Source: Actinomadura sp. J1-007
GTDB taxonomy: Bacteria > Actinomycetota > Actinomycetes > Streptosporangiales > Streptosporangiaceae
Reading direction: 5' to 3'
Assembly: GCF_009793335.1 (NCBI RefSeq)
Contig: NZ_WING01000001.1
Span: forward strand, 4,402,001-4,466,000
Length of the DNA: 64,000 nucleotides
Position 1 is the stretch's first letter, and each line of letters begins with the position of its first letter. Of the stretch, positions 36,491 to 45,087 are shown piece by piece. A program made the position numbers and the translations under genes. The notes below the pieces were generated by a model. That model did not search any database and was not told the origin of the DNA. It saw nothing but the letters and a program-made list of their open reading frames with translations.

Positions 36491-36667
36491 GTGAAGCTGG
36501 ACGCGTGGCTGCTGGAGATCCTCGCCTGCCCCAACTGCGGCGGTGACCTGCGGCCCGACGAGGCGGCGGGCGAGCTGGTGTGCGCGGGGTCGTGCCGCTA
36601 CGCCTACCCCGTCCGCGACGACATCCCGGTGCTGCTGGTGGACGAGGCGAGGGCTCCGACCCCGTGA
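36491..36667 (+). CDS. Trm112 family zinc-ribbon protein
   Basis: 58 residues: LDAWLLEILACPNCGGDLRP, then ELVCAGSCRYAYPVRDDIPVLLVDEA. CPNC and a later C-x3-C form the zinc site and YPVRDDIPVLL is the family hallmark. In other organisms Trm112 proteins are partners of methyltransferases. In actinobacteria they are often linked to mannose metabolism genes, as here, with unknown role. Start: GTG 36491, 8 nt after GGAG; GTG 36485, overlapping the manB stop, is the alternative. Its stop overlaps the next GTG. Confidence 0.88.
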   Translation: MKLDAWLLEILACPNCGGDLRPDEAAGELVCAGSCRYAYPVRDDIPVLLVDEARAPTP

Positions 36668-37821
36668 GCGGAGGGCTCGACCGGGGACGGCTGGACGGCG
36701 CGGCGGCGATCGAGGCCGCCGATCCCGGCGGGATGCTGCGGCAGGTCGCCTCGTCGGCCGCGCAGATCCGCGAGGCCCGGCGGCTGGCCGCCGAGGCGGG
36801 CGTCGAACGGGTCGCGGAGGAGGGCCGCCCCCGCGCGATCGTGGTGACCGGCATGGGCGGCTCCGGGATCTCCGGCGACGTGCTGACGGCGGCGTGCGGC
36901 CTCGGCTGCCCCGTTCCCGTCGTCACCGTGCGCGGCTACCGGCTCCCCGGCTGGGTGGGCGCGGCCGACCTGGTGATGGCCGTCTCGTGCTCCGGCAGTA
37001 CGGAGGAGACCCTCGCGGTCGCTGCGGAGGCGGCGCGGCGCGGGTGCCGCCTGCTGTTCGTCGGCGGCGACGACTCGCCGCTCTCCGACCTCGCCGCCCG
37101 CACGCGCGGGCTGTTCGTGCCGGTCCGCTCGGTCGGGCAGCCGCGCTCGACGCTGTGGGGCCTGTCGGTGCCGCTGCTGCTCGCGGCGCGGGCCCTCGGC
37201 CTCGCCGACGTGCCGGACGCCGTGCTGGAGTCCACCGCCGAACGGCTGGAGGACGTGGCGCACCGGTGCCGTCCGGCGAGCGAGCCGTTCGTCAACCCGG
37301 CCAAGCGCGTCGCGCTCGACATCGCGGGCGACGTGCCGCTGGTGTGGGGCTCGTCCACCCTCGCGGGCACGGCGGCCTACCGGTTCGTGTGCCAGCTCAA
37401 CGAGAACGCCAAGTACCCGGGCGTCTACGGCGAGATGCCCGAGGCCAACCACAACCAGGTCGTGGCGTTCGACGGGTACTTCGCGGGCAAGGGGGCGGGC
37501 GGCGACCCGGCCGACCCGGGCGATCCCGACGACTTCTTCCGCGACCGGGCCGACGACCCCGAGCACGGCCTGCACCTGGTCGTCATGCGCGACACCGACG
37601 AGCATCCGCAGGTGCGCAAGCGCCGCGAGGTGTCGGTCGAGCTGGCCCGCGCGCGGGGCGTCGCGGTCACCGAGATCGTGGCCGAGGGCGAGCACCCGCT
37701 GGAGCGGATCGCGACTCTGATCGCCATGGCGGACTATGTCACGGTTTACTTGGCCATCACGATGGGCGCCGACCCCACGCCCGTGTCGGCCATTCAAGAA
37801 CTCAAAGCGAGGATTGCATGA
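36664..37821 (+). CDS. SIS-domain phosphoglucose/phosphomannose isomerase family protein
   Basis: 385 residues with two SIS domains: IVVTGMGGSGISGDVL, the phosphate-binding AVSCSGSTEETL, then the C-terminal bifunctional PGI/PMI domain (VWGSSTLAGTAAYRF, NENAKYPGVYGEMPEANHN). The MPEANHN segment contains the histidine/glutamate proposed for ring opening and isomerisation. It likely interconverts fructose-6-P with mannose-6-P and/or glucose-6-P, feeding ManB. Start GTG 36664 overlaps the trm112 stop (GTGA), and its stop overlaps the CDF start (ATGA), so the four genes are translationally coupled. Confidence 0.9.
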   Translation: MSGGLDRGRLDGAAAIEAADPGGMLRQVASSAAQIREARRLAAEAGVERVAEEGRPRAIVVTGMGGSGISGDVLTAACGLGCPVPVVTVRGYRLPGWVGAADLVMAVSCSGSTEETLAVAAEAARRGCRLLFVGGDDSPLSDLAARTRGLFVPVRSVGQPRSTLWGLSVPLLLAARALGLADVPDAVLESTAERLEDVAHRCRPASEPFVNPAKRVALDIAGDVPLVWGSSTLAGTAAYRFVCQLNENAKYPGVYGEMPEANHNQVVAFDGYFAGKGAGGDPADPGDPDDFFRDRADDPEHGLHLVVMRDTDEHPQVRKRREVSVELARARGVAVTEIVAEGEHPLERIATLIAMADYVTVYLAITMGADPTPVSAIQELKARIA

Positions 37822-38792
37822 GTGCTGAGGGTGGGACTAAGGCGATCGTCGCCGCGTTGGCCGCCAACCTCGGGATCGCCGCGTCGAAGATGGTCGCGTT
37901 CGCGTTCACCGGTTCGTCGTCGATGCTGGCCGAGTCGATCCACTCCGTCGCAGACTCCGGCAACCAGGGGCTGCTGCTGCTCGGGCGCAAGCGCTCGGAG
38001 CGGGCCCGCACGCCCCGGCACCCGTTCGGGTACGGGCGCGAGCGGTTCTTCTACGCGTTCGTGGTCGCGGTGGTGCTGTTCACCGTCGGCGCCGCGTTCT
38101 CGCTGTACGAGGGCGTGCACAAGATCAGCGACCCGCACGAGGTGGAGAAGCCGGTCTGGGCGTTCGCGGTGCTGATCGTCGCGATCGCGCTGGAAAGCTT
38201 CTCGTTCCGTACGGCGATCAAGGAGTCCAACACGCTGCGCGGCGACGACTCGTGGGTGCGGTTCGTGCGGCGCGCCAAGGCGCCCGAGCTGCCGGTCGTC
38301 CTGCTGGAGGACCTCGGCGCGCTCGTCGGCCTCATCCTCGCGCTGATCGGCGTCTCGCTGGCCGTGGTCACCGGCGACGGCGTCTGGGACGGCGTCGGCA
38401 CCGTCTGCATCGGCCTGCTGCTCGGGATCATCGCGGTGATCCTCGCGATCGAGACCAAGAGCCTGCTGATCGGCGAGGGCGCCGACCCCGAGCAGGAGGA
38501 CCGGATCGTCGCGGCGCTGGAGTCGGTCGGCGAGGTCGACCACGTCATGCACATCCGCACCGAGTACATCGGGCCCGAGGAGATGCTGATCGCGGCGAAG
38601 ATCGCCGTCTACCACGACGACACCGCCGCCGAGGTGGCGCGCGGCATCGACGCCGCCGAGGCCAAGATCCGCGCGCAGTTCCCCGAGGCGCGGCTGATCT
38701 ACCTGGAGCCCGCGCTGGGCGAGTCCGACCGCCGGAACGCCCCCACCGCCGAGCCGAGCCCTGAGCCCGCCCCGGAGACCCCCGCCACCTGA
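37818..38792 (+). CDS. Cation diffusion facilitator (CDF) family transporter
   Basis: A 324-residue divalent-metal/proton antiporter with six helices. The TM2 metal site is ESIHSVADSGNQ (H-x3-D) and the TM5 partner LLEDLGALVGL carries an E-D pair in place of the more usual H-x3-D. A C-terminal cytoplasmic domain (EDRIVAALESVGEVDHVMHIR) dimerises. It probably exports Zn, Mn or Fe. Start ATG 37818 overlaps the isomerase stop. The coupling to mannose-metabolism enzymes is unusual for a metal exporter. Confidence 0.9.
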   Translation: MSAEGGTKAIVAALAANLGIAASKMVAFAFTGSSSMLAESIHSVADSGNQGLLLLGRKRSERARTPRHPFGYGRERFFYAFVVAVVLFTVGAAFSLYEGVHKISDPHEVEKPVWAFAVLIVAIALESFSFRTAIKESNTLRGDDSWVRFVRRAKAPELPVVLLEDLGALVGLILALIGVSLAVVTGDGVWDGVGTVCIGLLLGIIAVILAIETKSLLIGEGADPEQEDRIVAALESVGEVDHVMHIRTEYIGPEEMLIAAKIAVYHDDTAAEVARGIDAAEAKIRAQFPEARLIYLEPALGESDRRNAPTAEPSPEPAPETPAT

Positions 38793-38820
38793 CGTTCCGG
38801 AGCCCTCCGCCCCCGAGACG

Positions 38821-38862
38821 ACGAAACGCCCGCCGCGGTCATCCGCGTGCGGGCGCTTTCGT
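38821..38862. terminator. Strong composite hairpin ending the manB operon
   Basis: Nested dyads: ACGAAA (38821-38826) with TTTCGT (38857-38862), CGCCCGC (38827-38833) with GCGGGCG (38849-38855), and CGCGG (38834-38838) with CCGCG (38843-38847) around a TCAT loop. It begins 28 nt after the CDF stop. The A-rich left end and T-rich right end allow termination in either direction. Confidence 0.75.
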
Positions 38863-39250
38863 GTCTGCGCGTTCTCTTCTCGCGTCTGCGCGTTCTCGCG
38901 AGCGGGAAGCTCCCCTCACCGGCCGGCCGCTGTGCCGGCCGACCCCAGCCCAGGCAAGACCGGAACGCCTCCGAGGAGACGGGTCGCGGCCGACCGGCGA
39001 GGGCGCCTTCCCATGCTCCCCGCCCGGACCCCTGAAACCGGGCGGTTCTGGTGTGACCGCGGCAGCCCCGCCGAACCCCCTACGTCGGCGGCGCTGCCGT
39101 CGCGGTCACGGTTATGACACTACGTGCGCCGCCCTTCTCCGCACGTCCACCGAAAGGAGGGAAAACGGGTCGTCCTCCAGGGGATACAGGTCGCGGGCAT
39201 GGCTCCCTGCGGTGAGGTGATCCTCCGCCCGGAGCGGTCAGTATGGGACG
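38863..39250. other. Gene-free interval before the two-component system
   Basis: No convincing gene: reading frames here lack codon bias and ribosome sites. It holds a 14-bp direct repeat GTCTGCGCGTTCTC (38863-38876 and again at about 38882-38895), a GC dyad CGGCCGGC...GCCGGCCG near 38929-38942, and an AAAGGAGGGAAAACG purine tract at 39160-39174. Promoter and leader for the histidine kinase gene are probably here. No clear -10/-35 pair was identified. Confidence 0.5.
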
Positions 39251-40956
39251 GTGACCACCGATGACCACCCCGGCCCGTCCGGGCGAGACGCGTCCCGGCC
39301 CGACCCGGCGGGGTTCGGCCCCGCGATCGCGCACCACGCGTGGCGGCTGTCCGGACGGATCGTCGCGGGCGTCGGGCAGCTCCTGCTGTGGATCCTCACC
39401 GGGATCGGACGGCTGCTGCGCCCGCTCGGGGTCCGCCTCGGGCCAAGCTGTACGGCGTAGGACGTGCCTCCCACGCGGCGGGCGGCCCGCACGGCGCGCC
39501 CGCCGGGCCCGGCCCGCACGGCGCGCCCGCCGGGCCCGGCCCGCACGGCGCCGCCGGGCCCGCGGGGGAGACGGCCCCGCTGCCCCGCTGGATCAACGCC
39601 TGGGGCGAGATCGCGGAGTCCTGGTACTTCGCGCCGCTGACCGGCCTCGCCCTCGCCATCGCCGCGCTCGCCGAGCTGGCGCCGCGCGTGCACTCCCCGC
39701 TGAGCGTGGCGGGCGCGTTCGCGGTCGCCTCGACGCTGCCGCTGGTGTGGCGCCGCGAGTACCTGCGGCCCGTCGCCGCGGTCGTGCTCGGCGCGTCCGC
39801 CGCGAGCCTGCTGACCGGCCAGGTCGTCCTGGTCACCACGAGCTTCGCCGCGCTCTACACGCTGTACGCGCTCGGCCGCGTCCTGCCGCGCCAGTCCACC
39901 GGCGCGCTCGCGGTCGGGAGCGTCGTCACCGTCGGCGTGGTCTACCTGGCGACCGACAGCCTGGACGACATCCCGTGGCCCGCGGCGATCGTCGCCGTGC
40001 TCGCCGCGATCGGCCTCGGCGACGCCCGCCGGGTCGTGGAGTCGGCCGGGCGCACCGAGGCGGCGGCGGCCGAGCGGCAGAACGAGACGCTGACCCGGCT
40101 CACCGCCGTCCAGCGCGAGCAGGCCGTGATGCGCGAGCGCGCCCGGATCGCCCGCGAGCTGCACGACGTGGTCGCGCACTCGGTGTCGATGATCGCCGTC
40201 CAGGCGGAGACCGCGCCGTACACGATGGAGGAGCTGTCGCCGGAGGCCCGCGCGGGCTACACCGAGATCGCGAAGACGGCGCGGGAGGCGCTGGTGGAGA
40301 TGCGGCGGCTGCTCAGCGTGCTGCGCGCCGACGCCAAGCCCGAGCCGGAGGCGGCCAACGCCCCGCAGCCCCGGCTGGACCGGCTGCCCGACCTGATCGA
40401 CCAGCACCGCGGTGCGGGCGGCGCGGTCGACCTCGCCGTGCACGGCGACCCGCGGGCGCTGTCGACGACGGTCGAGCTGTCGGCGTACCGGATCGTCCAG
40501 GAGGCGCTGACGAACGCGCGGCGGCACGCGCCGGGCGCGGAGGTTCGCGTGGACCTCACCTACCTGCCGGACCGGCTGGCGGTCCGGGTGCGGGACGGCG
40601 GGGCGTCCGCGCCGACGATGGTCCTGAACCGGGAGGGCGCCGCGCCCCGTACCGCCGTGCTGGACCCCTCGGGCGCCGCCGGGGACGCGGGCCGGACCCG
40701 CATGGAGCCGGTGCCGGGCGCTCCCGGCGGTCCGGACGCGGCGTCCGGGCCCGGGGGCGCGGCGGGGGCCGGTGGCGGACACGGGCTCGTGGGGATGCGG
40801 GAACGTGCGACCATGCTGGGCGGACGGTTCTCCGCCGGCCCGGCCACCGAGGGCGGGTTCCTGGTGGAGGCCGAACTTCCGCTGACGAGGGAGGAGAACC
40901 CCACCCGTGAGCCCGGTTCGCAGGCCCCGCCGGACGGCGGACGGACGCAGGGATGA
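39251..40956 (+). CDS. NarL/LuxR-type sensor histidine kinase (apparent frameshift at 39440)
   Basis: About 568 residues. An N-terminal segment from GTG 39251 (MTTDDHPGPSGRDAS, then RIVAGVGQLLLWILTG) ends in a stop at 39460 unless one G is added to GGG at 39440-39442. The addition gives VRLGAKLYGVGRAS and joins it to the main body. The body has a GPHGAPAGP repeat, about five helices, the HisKA_3 box ARELHDVVAHSVSMIAVQ with the phospho-accepting histidine, and an HATPase domain (VQEALTNARRHAPGA, GHGLVGMRERA). Signal unknown. It pairs with the response regulator 36 nt downstream. Confidence 0.9.
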
Positions 40957-40992
40957 CCGCCCGCGGCCGCCCTCCCGCCGCGGAGGCGCCCG

Positions 40993-41667
40993 GTGATCAA
41001 GGTACTGATCGTCGACGACCAGACGATCGTCCGGGCGGGGTTCGCCGCGCTGCTGGACGCCCAGGAGGACATCACCGTCGTCGGTGAGGCCGGCGACGGC
41101 CGCGAGGCGGTCCGGCTGGCCGAGGCCGGCCGCCCGGACGTGGTGGTCATGGACATCCGGATGCCGGGCATGGACGGCATCGAGGCGACCCGCCGCATCC
41201 TCGCCCGGCCCGGCGCCGAGGACGTCAGGGTGCTCGTGCTCACCACGTTCGACGTGGACGAGTACGTCTACGACGCGCTCGCCGTCGGCGCGAGCGGGTT
41301 CCTGCTGAAGGACGCCACGGCCGACGAGCTGGTCTCGGCGGTACGGGTCGTCGCGCGCGGCGACTCGCTGCTCGCGCCGCAGGTGACCGGGCGGCTGATC
41401 CGCGAGTTCACCAAGCAGCGCCGCCACCGTCCGCAGGCGCCGTCGGCGCTGTCGACCCTCACCGCGCGGGAGACCGAGGTGCTGGTCCTGATCGCGGGCG
41501 GGCTGTCCAACGGCGAGATCGCCAAGCGGCTCGTGGTGAGCGAGCACACGGTCAAGACCCATGTGGCCAGGGTCTTCACCAAGCTCGGCCTGAGGGACCG
41601 GGCGCAGGCGGTGATGCTCGCGTACGAGTCGGGCGTCGTGGTCCCGGGCGAGAACGCCCCCAACTGA
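40993..41667 (+). CDS. NarL/FixJ family response regulator
   Basis: 224 residues. Receiver domain (IKVLIVDDQTIVRAGF, phosphorylation aspartate in VVVMDIRMPGMDG, conserved threonine VLTTF and lysine FLLKDA), then a LuxR-type helix-turn-helix (LTARETEVLVLIAGGLSNGEIAKRL, HTVKTHVARVFTKLGL). GTG start at 40993. Partner of the histidine kinase upstream. It converges on the MerR gene. Targets unknown. Confidence 0.94.
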   Translation: MIKVLIVDDQTIVRAGFAALLDAQEDITVVGEAGDGREAVRLAEAGRPDVVVMDIRMPGMDGIEATRRILARPGAEDVRVLVLTTFDVDEYVYDALAVGASGFLLKDATADELVSAVRVVARGDSLLAPQVTGRLIREFTKQRRHRPQAPSALSTLTARETEVLVLIAGGLSNGEIAKRLVVSEHTVKTHVARVFTKLGLRDRAQAVMLAYESGVVVPGENAPN

Positions 41668-41738
41668 CCCCGCCGGGGCACAGACCCCGCCCGGATGCGG
41701 CCCGGACCCGGCCCGGATGCGGCACGGAGCCGGGCGGG

Positions 41739-42101
41739 TCAGCGGAGGGGGCGGCGGGGCTGGCGGCGCTGCTGGAGGAGGCGCAGGGCCTTCTCCTTCT
41801 CGAAGTCGAGGGCCCGGGTGGGCGGGGCGGAGACGCGGCCGACGCGTTCGCCCAGCTCGCGGACGCGCGCCTGGACCTCGGGCTCGGCCAGCACGCGCAG
41901 GCCGAAGGCCAGCTCGGCGGGGCCGATGTCGTAGCGCTTCTCCAGCGCGAGGGCCAGCGCGACGGCACGCAGCTCGGCCTCGCCGAACCGGCGGTGCCCG
42001 CCGCCGCCCGCGCCGGTCGGAGGCAGCAGCCCGAGGGCCTCGCGGTAGCGGAGCATGCGGGGCGAGGTGCCGAGCCGCCGGGCGGCCTCCGTGATGCGCA
42101 T
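41739..42101 (-). CDS. MerR family transcriptional regulator
   Basis: 120 residues: the MerR winged helix (MRITEAARRLGTSPRMLRYREALGLL, GHRRFGEAELRAVALALAL) and a coiled-coil dimer region (PEVQARVRELGERVG). No metal-binding cysteines, so not a metal sensor of the classic type. ATG start at 42101 with no clear ribosome site. A perfect dyad lies 11-28 nt upstream, so autoregulation is likely. It is divergent from sahH and could also influence it. Confidence 0.88.
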   Translation of the reverse strand: MRITEAARRLGTSPRMLRYREALGLLPPTGAGGGGHRRFGEAELRAVALALALEKRYDIGPAELAFGLRVLAEPEVQARVRELGERVGRVSAPPTRALDFEKEKALRLLQQRRQPRRPLR

Positions 42102-42111
42102 GGAGACGATT

Positions 42112-42129
42112 CTGACAAATCCGTGTCAG
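42112..42129. promoter_or_regulatory. CTGACA-N6-TGTCAG operator-like dyad
   Basis: Perfect 6-bp arms CTGACA (42112-42117) and TGTCAG (42124-42129) with a 6-bp spacer AATCCG, immediately upstream of the divergent MerR gene and 144 nt before sahH. Size and position suit a dimeric regulator, most simply the adjacent MerR protein. Confidence 0.5.
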
Positions 42130-42272
42130 GAAGTCGTCCCCGACCGTGCTCCGCGCGGGGGACGGCCCTAGACTCGCGAACGTACCGGCCCAGGCCCGCA
42201 CGCCCGCCGCACGGGGCGCGGGCGGGCGCCGACCGTGACCGGCGCCGATTCTGACCAAGGAGCAACGCAAGC

Positions 42273-43703
42273 ATGGACTACAAGGTCGCCGATCTTTCGC
42301 TGGCCGACTTCGGGCGCCGGGAGATCCGGCTCGCCGAGCACGAGATGCCGGGTCTGATGGCCGTACGCAAGGAGTACGCCGAGGCCAAGCCGCTGCGCGG
42401 AGCCAAGATCATGGGCTCGCTGCACATGACGATCCAGACCGCCGTGCTGATCGAGACGCTGGTGGACCTCGGCGCCGACGTCCGCTGGGTGAGCTGCAAC
42501 ATCTTCTCCACCCAGGACCACGCCGCCGCCGCGGTGGTCGTCGGCCGGGACGGCACCGCGGACGACCCGAAGGGCGTGCCGGTGTTCGCCTGGAAGGGCG
42601 AGACGCTGGAGGAGTACTGGTGGTGCACCGACCAGGCGCTGCGCTGGCCGGACGGCACCCCGCCCAACATGATCCTCGACGACGGCGGCGACGCGACCCT
42701 GCTCGTCCACAAGGGCGCCGAGTACGAGAAGGCCGGGGCCGTCCCGACCAAGGGCGCCGACGACCCCGAGGAGCTCGGCGTCGTCCTCGACACGCTCCGC
42801 CGCACCATCGCCGAGACCCCGGGCCGCTGGACCGAGGCCGCCTCGACGATCAAGGGCGTGACCGAGGAGACCACCACCGGCGTGCACCGCCTGTACGAGA
42901 TGGCGAAGGCCGGCACGCTGGCGTTCCCGGCGATCAACGTCAACGACTCGGTCACCAAGTCCAAGTTCGACAACAAGTACGGCTGCCGGCACAGCGTCAT
43001 CGACGGCCTGAACCGCGCCACCGACGTGCTGATCGGCGGCAAGGTCGCGGTCGTGTGCGGCTACGGCGACGTCGGCAAGGGCTGCGCCGAGGCGCTCAAG
43101 GGCCAGGGCGCCCGCGTGATCGTCACCGAGATCGACCCGATCTGCGCGCTCCAGGCCGCGATGGACGGCTTCCAGGTCACCACCCTGGAGGACGTCGTCG
43201 AGATCGCCGACATCTTCGTCACCACCACCGGCAACTTCAACATCATCCGCGCCGACCACATGGAGCGGATGAAGCACCAGGCGATCGTGTCCAACATCGG
43301 GCACTTCGACAACGAGATCGACATGGCCGGCCTCGCCAAGCTGGACGGCATCGAGAAGATCGAGATCAAGCCGCAGGTCGCCGAGTGGCGGTTCAAGGAC
43401 GGCCACTCGATCATCGTGCTGGCCGAGGGCCGGCTGATGAACCTCGGCTGCGCCACCGGCCACCCGTCGTTCGTCATGTCCAACTCGTTCACCAACCAGG
43501 TCATCGCGCAGATCGAGCTGTTCACCAAGACCGAGGAGTACCCGGTCGGCGTGTACGTGCTGCCGAAGCACCTGGACGAGAAGGTCGCCCGCCTGCACCT
43601 GTCGGCGCTCGGCGTGAAGCTGACCGAGCTGACCAAGGAGCAGGCCGCCTACATCGGCGTGCACGTGGAGGGCCCGTACAAGGCCGACCACTACCGCTAC
43701 TGA
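42273..43703 (+). CDS. sahH: S-adenosyl-L-homocysteine hydrolase (canonical type)
   Basis: A 476-residue adenosylhomocysteinase that cleaves SAH to adenosine and homocysteine, recycling the product of SAM methylation. Visible: SLHMTIQTAVLIETLVDLGA, LDDGGDATLLVHKG, TEETTTGVHRLYEM, the catalytic Lys/Asp in NDSVTKSKFDNKYGC, the NAD-binding GYGDVGKGCA and the C-terminal GPYKADHYRY. It carries the roughly 40-residue insertion of bacterial/eukaryotic enzymes (WKGETLEEYWWCTDQAL). ATG start, with AAGGAG 10 nt upstream. A long hairpin follows. Confidence 0.97.
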   Translation: MDYKVADLSLADFGRREIRLAEHEMPGLMAVRKEYAEAKPLRGAKIMGSLHMTIQTAVLIETLVDLGADVRWVSCNIFSTQDHAAAAVVVGRDGTADDPKGVPVFAWKGETLEEYWWCTDQALRWPDGTPPNMILDDGGDATLLVHKGAEYEKAGAVPTKGADDPEELGVVLDTLRRTIAETPGRWTEAASTIKGVTEETTTGVHRLYEMAKAGTLAFPAINVNDSVTKSKFDNKYGCRHSVIDGLNRATDVLIGGKVAVVCGYGDVGKGCAEALKGQGARVIVTEIDPICALQAAMDGFQVTTLEDVVEIADIFVTTTGNFNIIRADHMERMKHQAIVSNIGHFDNEIDMAGLAKLDGIEKIEIKPQVAEWRFKDGHSIIVLAEGRLMNLGCATGHPSFVMSNSFTNQVIAQIELFTKTEEYPVGVYVLPKHLDEKVARLHLSALGVKLTELTKEQAAYIGVHVEGPYKADHYRY

Positions 43704-43734
43704 TCTCCGGTAGCGTTCGAGCAGCGTTCGAGAG

Positions 43735-43771
43735 CCGCCGCACGGCCGGGCACGTCCCGGCCGTGCGGCGG
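43735..43771 (+). terminator. 16-bp perfect GC stem-loop after sahH
   Basis: CCGCCGCACGGCCGGG (43735-43750) pairs perfectly with CCCGGCCGTGCGGCGG (43756-43771) around a CACGT loop, 31 nt past the sahH stop and 23 nt before the next start. There is no strong T-tract. It probably ends or attenuates the sahH transcript. Confidence 0.7.
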
Positions 43772-43794
43772 TCTGCTCAGGGGAGAGGGTGGTG

Positions 43795-45051
43795 ATGAGC
43801 GACATCTCCGACGCTGCGCTGGCGTACGAGGGCGTCAAGCGCATCGGGTGGGCCGACCGGAGCATGCCCGTGCTGCGGCAGATCAGGGAGCGGTTCGCGA
43901 TCGAACGGCCCCTGGAGGGGTTCAGGGTCGCGGCGTGCATGCACGTCACCACCGAGACCGCCGGGCTGATCCGCACCCTCCAGGCGGGCGGCGCGAGCGT
44001 GGCGCTCTGCGCGTCCAACCCGCTGTCCACGCAGGACGACGTGGCCGCCGCGCTCGTCGAGGAGTACGGGGCCGAGGTGTTCGCGCGGGCCGGCACCGAC
44101 CGCGAGGGCTACTACGCCCACATCCACCGCGCGCTGGAGACCGGGCCCGACCTCGTCCTGGACGACGGCTGCGACCTGGTCAACACGCTGCACATCGACC
44201 GCCCCGACCTGATCGGCACCGTCCGGGCGGGCTGCGAGCAGACCACGACCGGCGTGATCCGGCTGCACCAGATGGCGCGCGAGGGCGCGCTGCGGTTCCC
44301 GGTCGTCGCCGTGAACGACACCGACACCAAGCACATGTTCGACAACCGGTACGGCACCGGCCAGTCCACCCTCGACGGCATCGTCCGCGCCACCAACACC
44401 CTGCTCGCGGGCAAGACGATCGTCATCGCGGGCTTCGGCTACTGCGGCCGGGGCCTCGCCGAGCGGGCCCGCGGCCTCGGCGCCCGCGTCGTCGTCACCG
44501 AGATCGACCCGGTGAAGGCGCTGGACGCCGCGCTCCAGGGGTTCGCGGTCGAGCCGATGGCGCGGGCCGCCGAACTGGGCGAGGTGTTCATCACCGTGAC
44601 CGGCAACCGCGACGTCATCCGCGGCGAGCACCTCGCGGTGATGAAGGACGGCGCGATCCTCGCCAACTCGGGCCACTTCGACGTGGAGATCGACGTGCGC
44701 GCACTCGCCGACCTGGCGGTGGAGGTGCACGAGAGCGTGCGCCCGCAGGCCGACGAGTACGTGCTCGCCGACGGGCGCCGCCTCGTCCTGCTGGCCGAGG
44801 GGCGCCTGGTCAACCTCGCCGCCGCCGAGGGCCACCCGGCGGCCGTGATGGACATGTCGTTCGCCGACCAGGCCCTCACCTGCGCCTGGCTCGCGACCGG
44901 CCACGCCGGCCTCGCCCCGGCCGTGCACGACGTCCCGAAGGAGATCGACACCGAGGTGGCGCGGCTCAAGCTGGCGTCGATGAGCATCGGCATCGACGCG
45001 CTGACCGAGGACCAGGAGGACTACCTCCACAGCTGGCGCATCGGCTCCTAG
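43795..45051 (+). CDS. Second adenosylhomocysteinase-family protein (short, archaeal/thermophile type)
   Basis: 418 residues, homologous to SahH but lacking the 40-residue insertion: AACMHVTTETAGLIRTLQ, LDDGCDLVNTL, CEQTTTGVIRLHQM, the Lys/Asp pair in NDTDTKHMFDNRYG, NAD loop GFGYCGRGLA, and an SxHSWRIGS end instead of the K-x-DHYRY tail. This is the form seen in archaea and Thermotoga, some of which prefer S-inosylhomocysteine. ATG 43795, preceded by GGGGAGAGGG; GTG 43789 is in frame. The paralogue differs too much from the upstream sahH to be a recent duplication. Confidence 0.9.
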   Translation: MSDISDAALAYEGVKRIGWADRSMPVLRQIRERFAIERPLEGFRVAACMHVTTETAGLIRTLQAGGASVALCASNPLSTQDDVAAALVEEYGAEVFARAGTDREGYYAHIHRALETGPDLVLDDGCDLVNTLHIDRPDLIGTVRAGCEQTTTGVIRLHQMAREGALRFPVVAVNDTDTKHMFDNRYGTGQSTLDGIVRATNTLLAGKTIVIAGFGYCGRGLAERARGLGARVVVTEIDPVKALDAALQGFAVEPMARAAELGEVFITVTGNRDVIRGEHLAVMKDGAILANSGHFDVEIDVRALADLAVEVHESVRPQADEYVLADGRRLVLLAEGRLVNLAAAEGHPAAVMDMSFADQALTCAWLATGHAGLAPAVHDVPKEIDTEVARLKLASMSIGIDALTEDQEDYLHSWRIGS

Positions 45052-45087
45052 CCGGTCGTCACTTCTGGCCCGTCACTTCGGGGCCCG

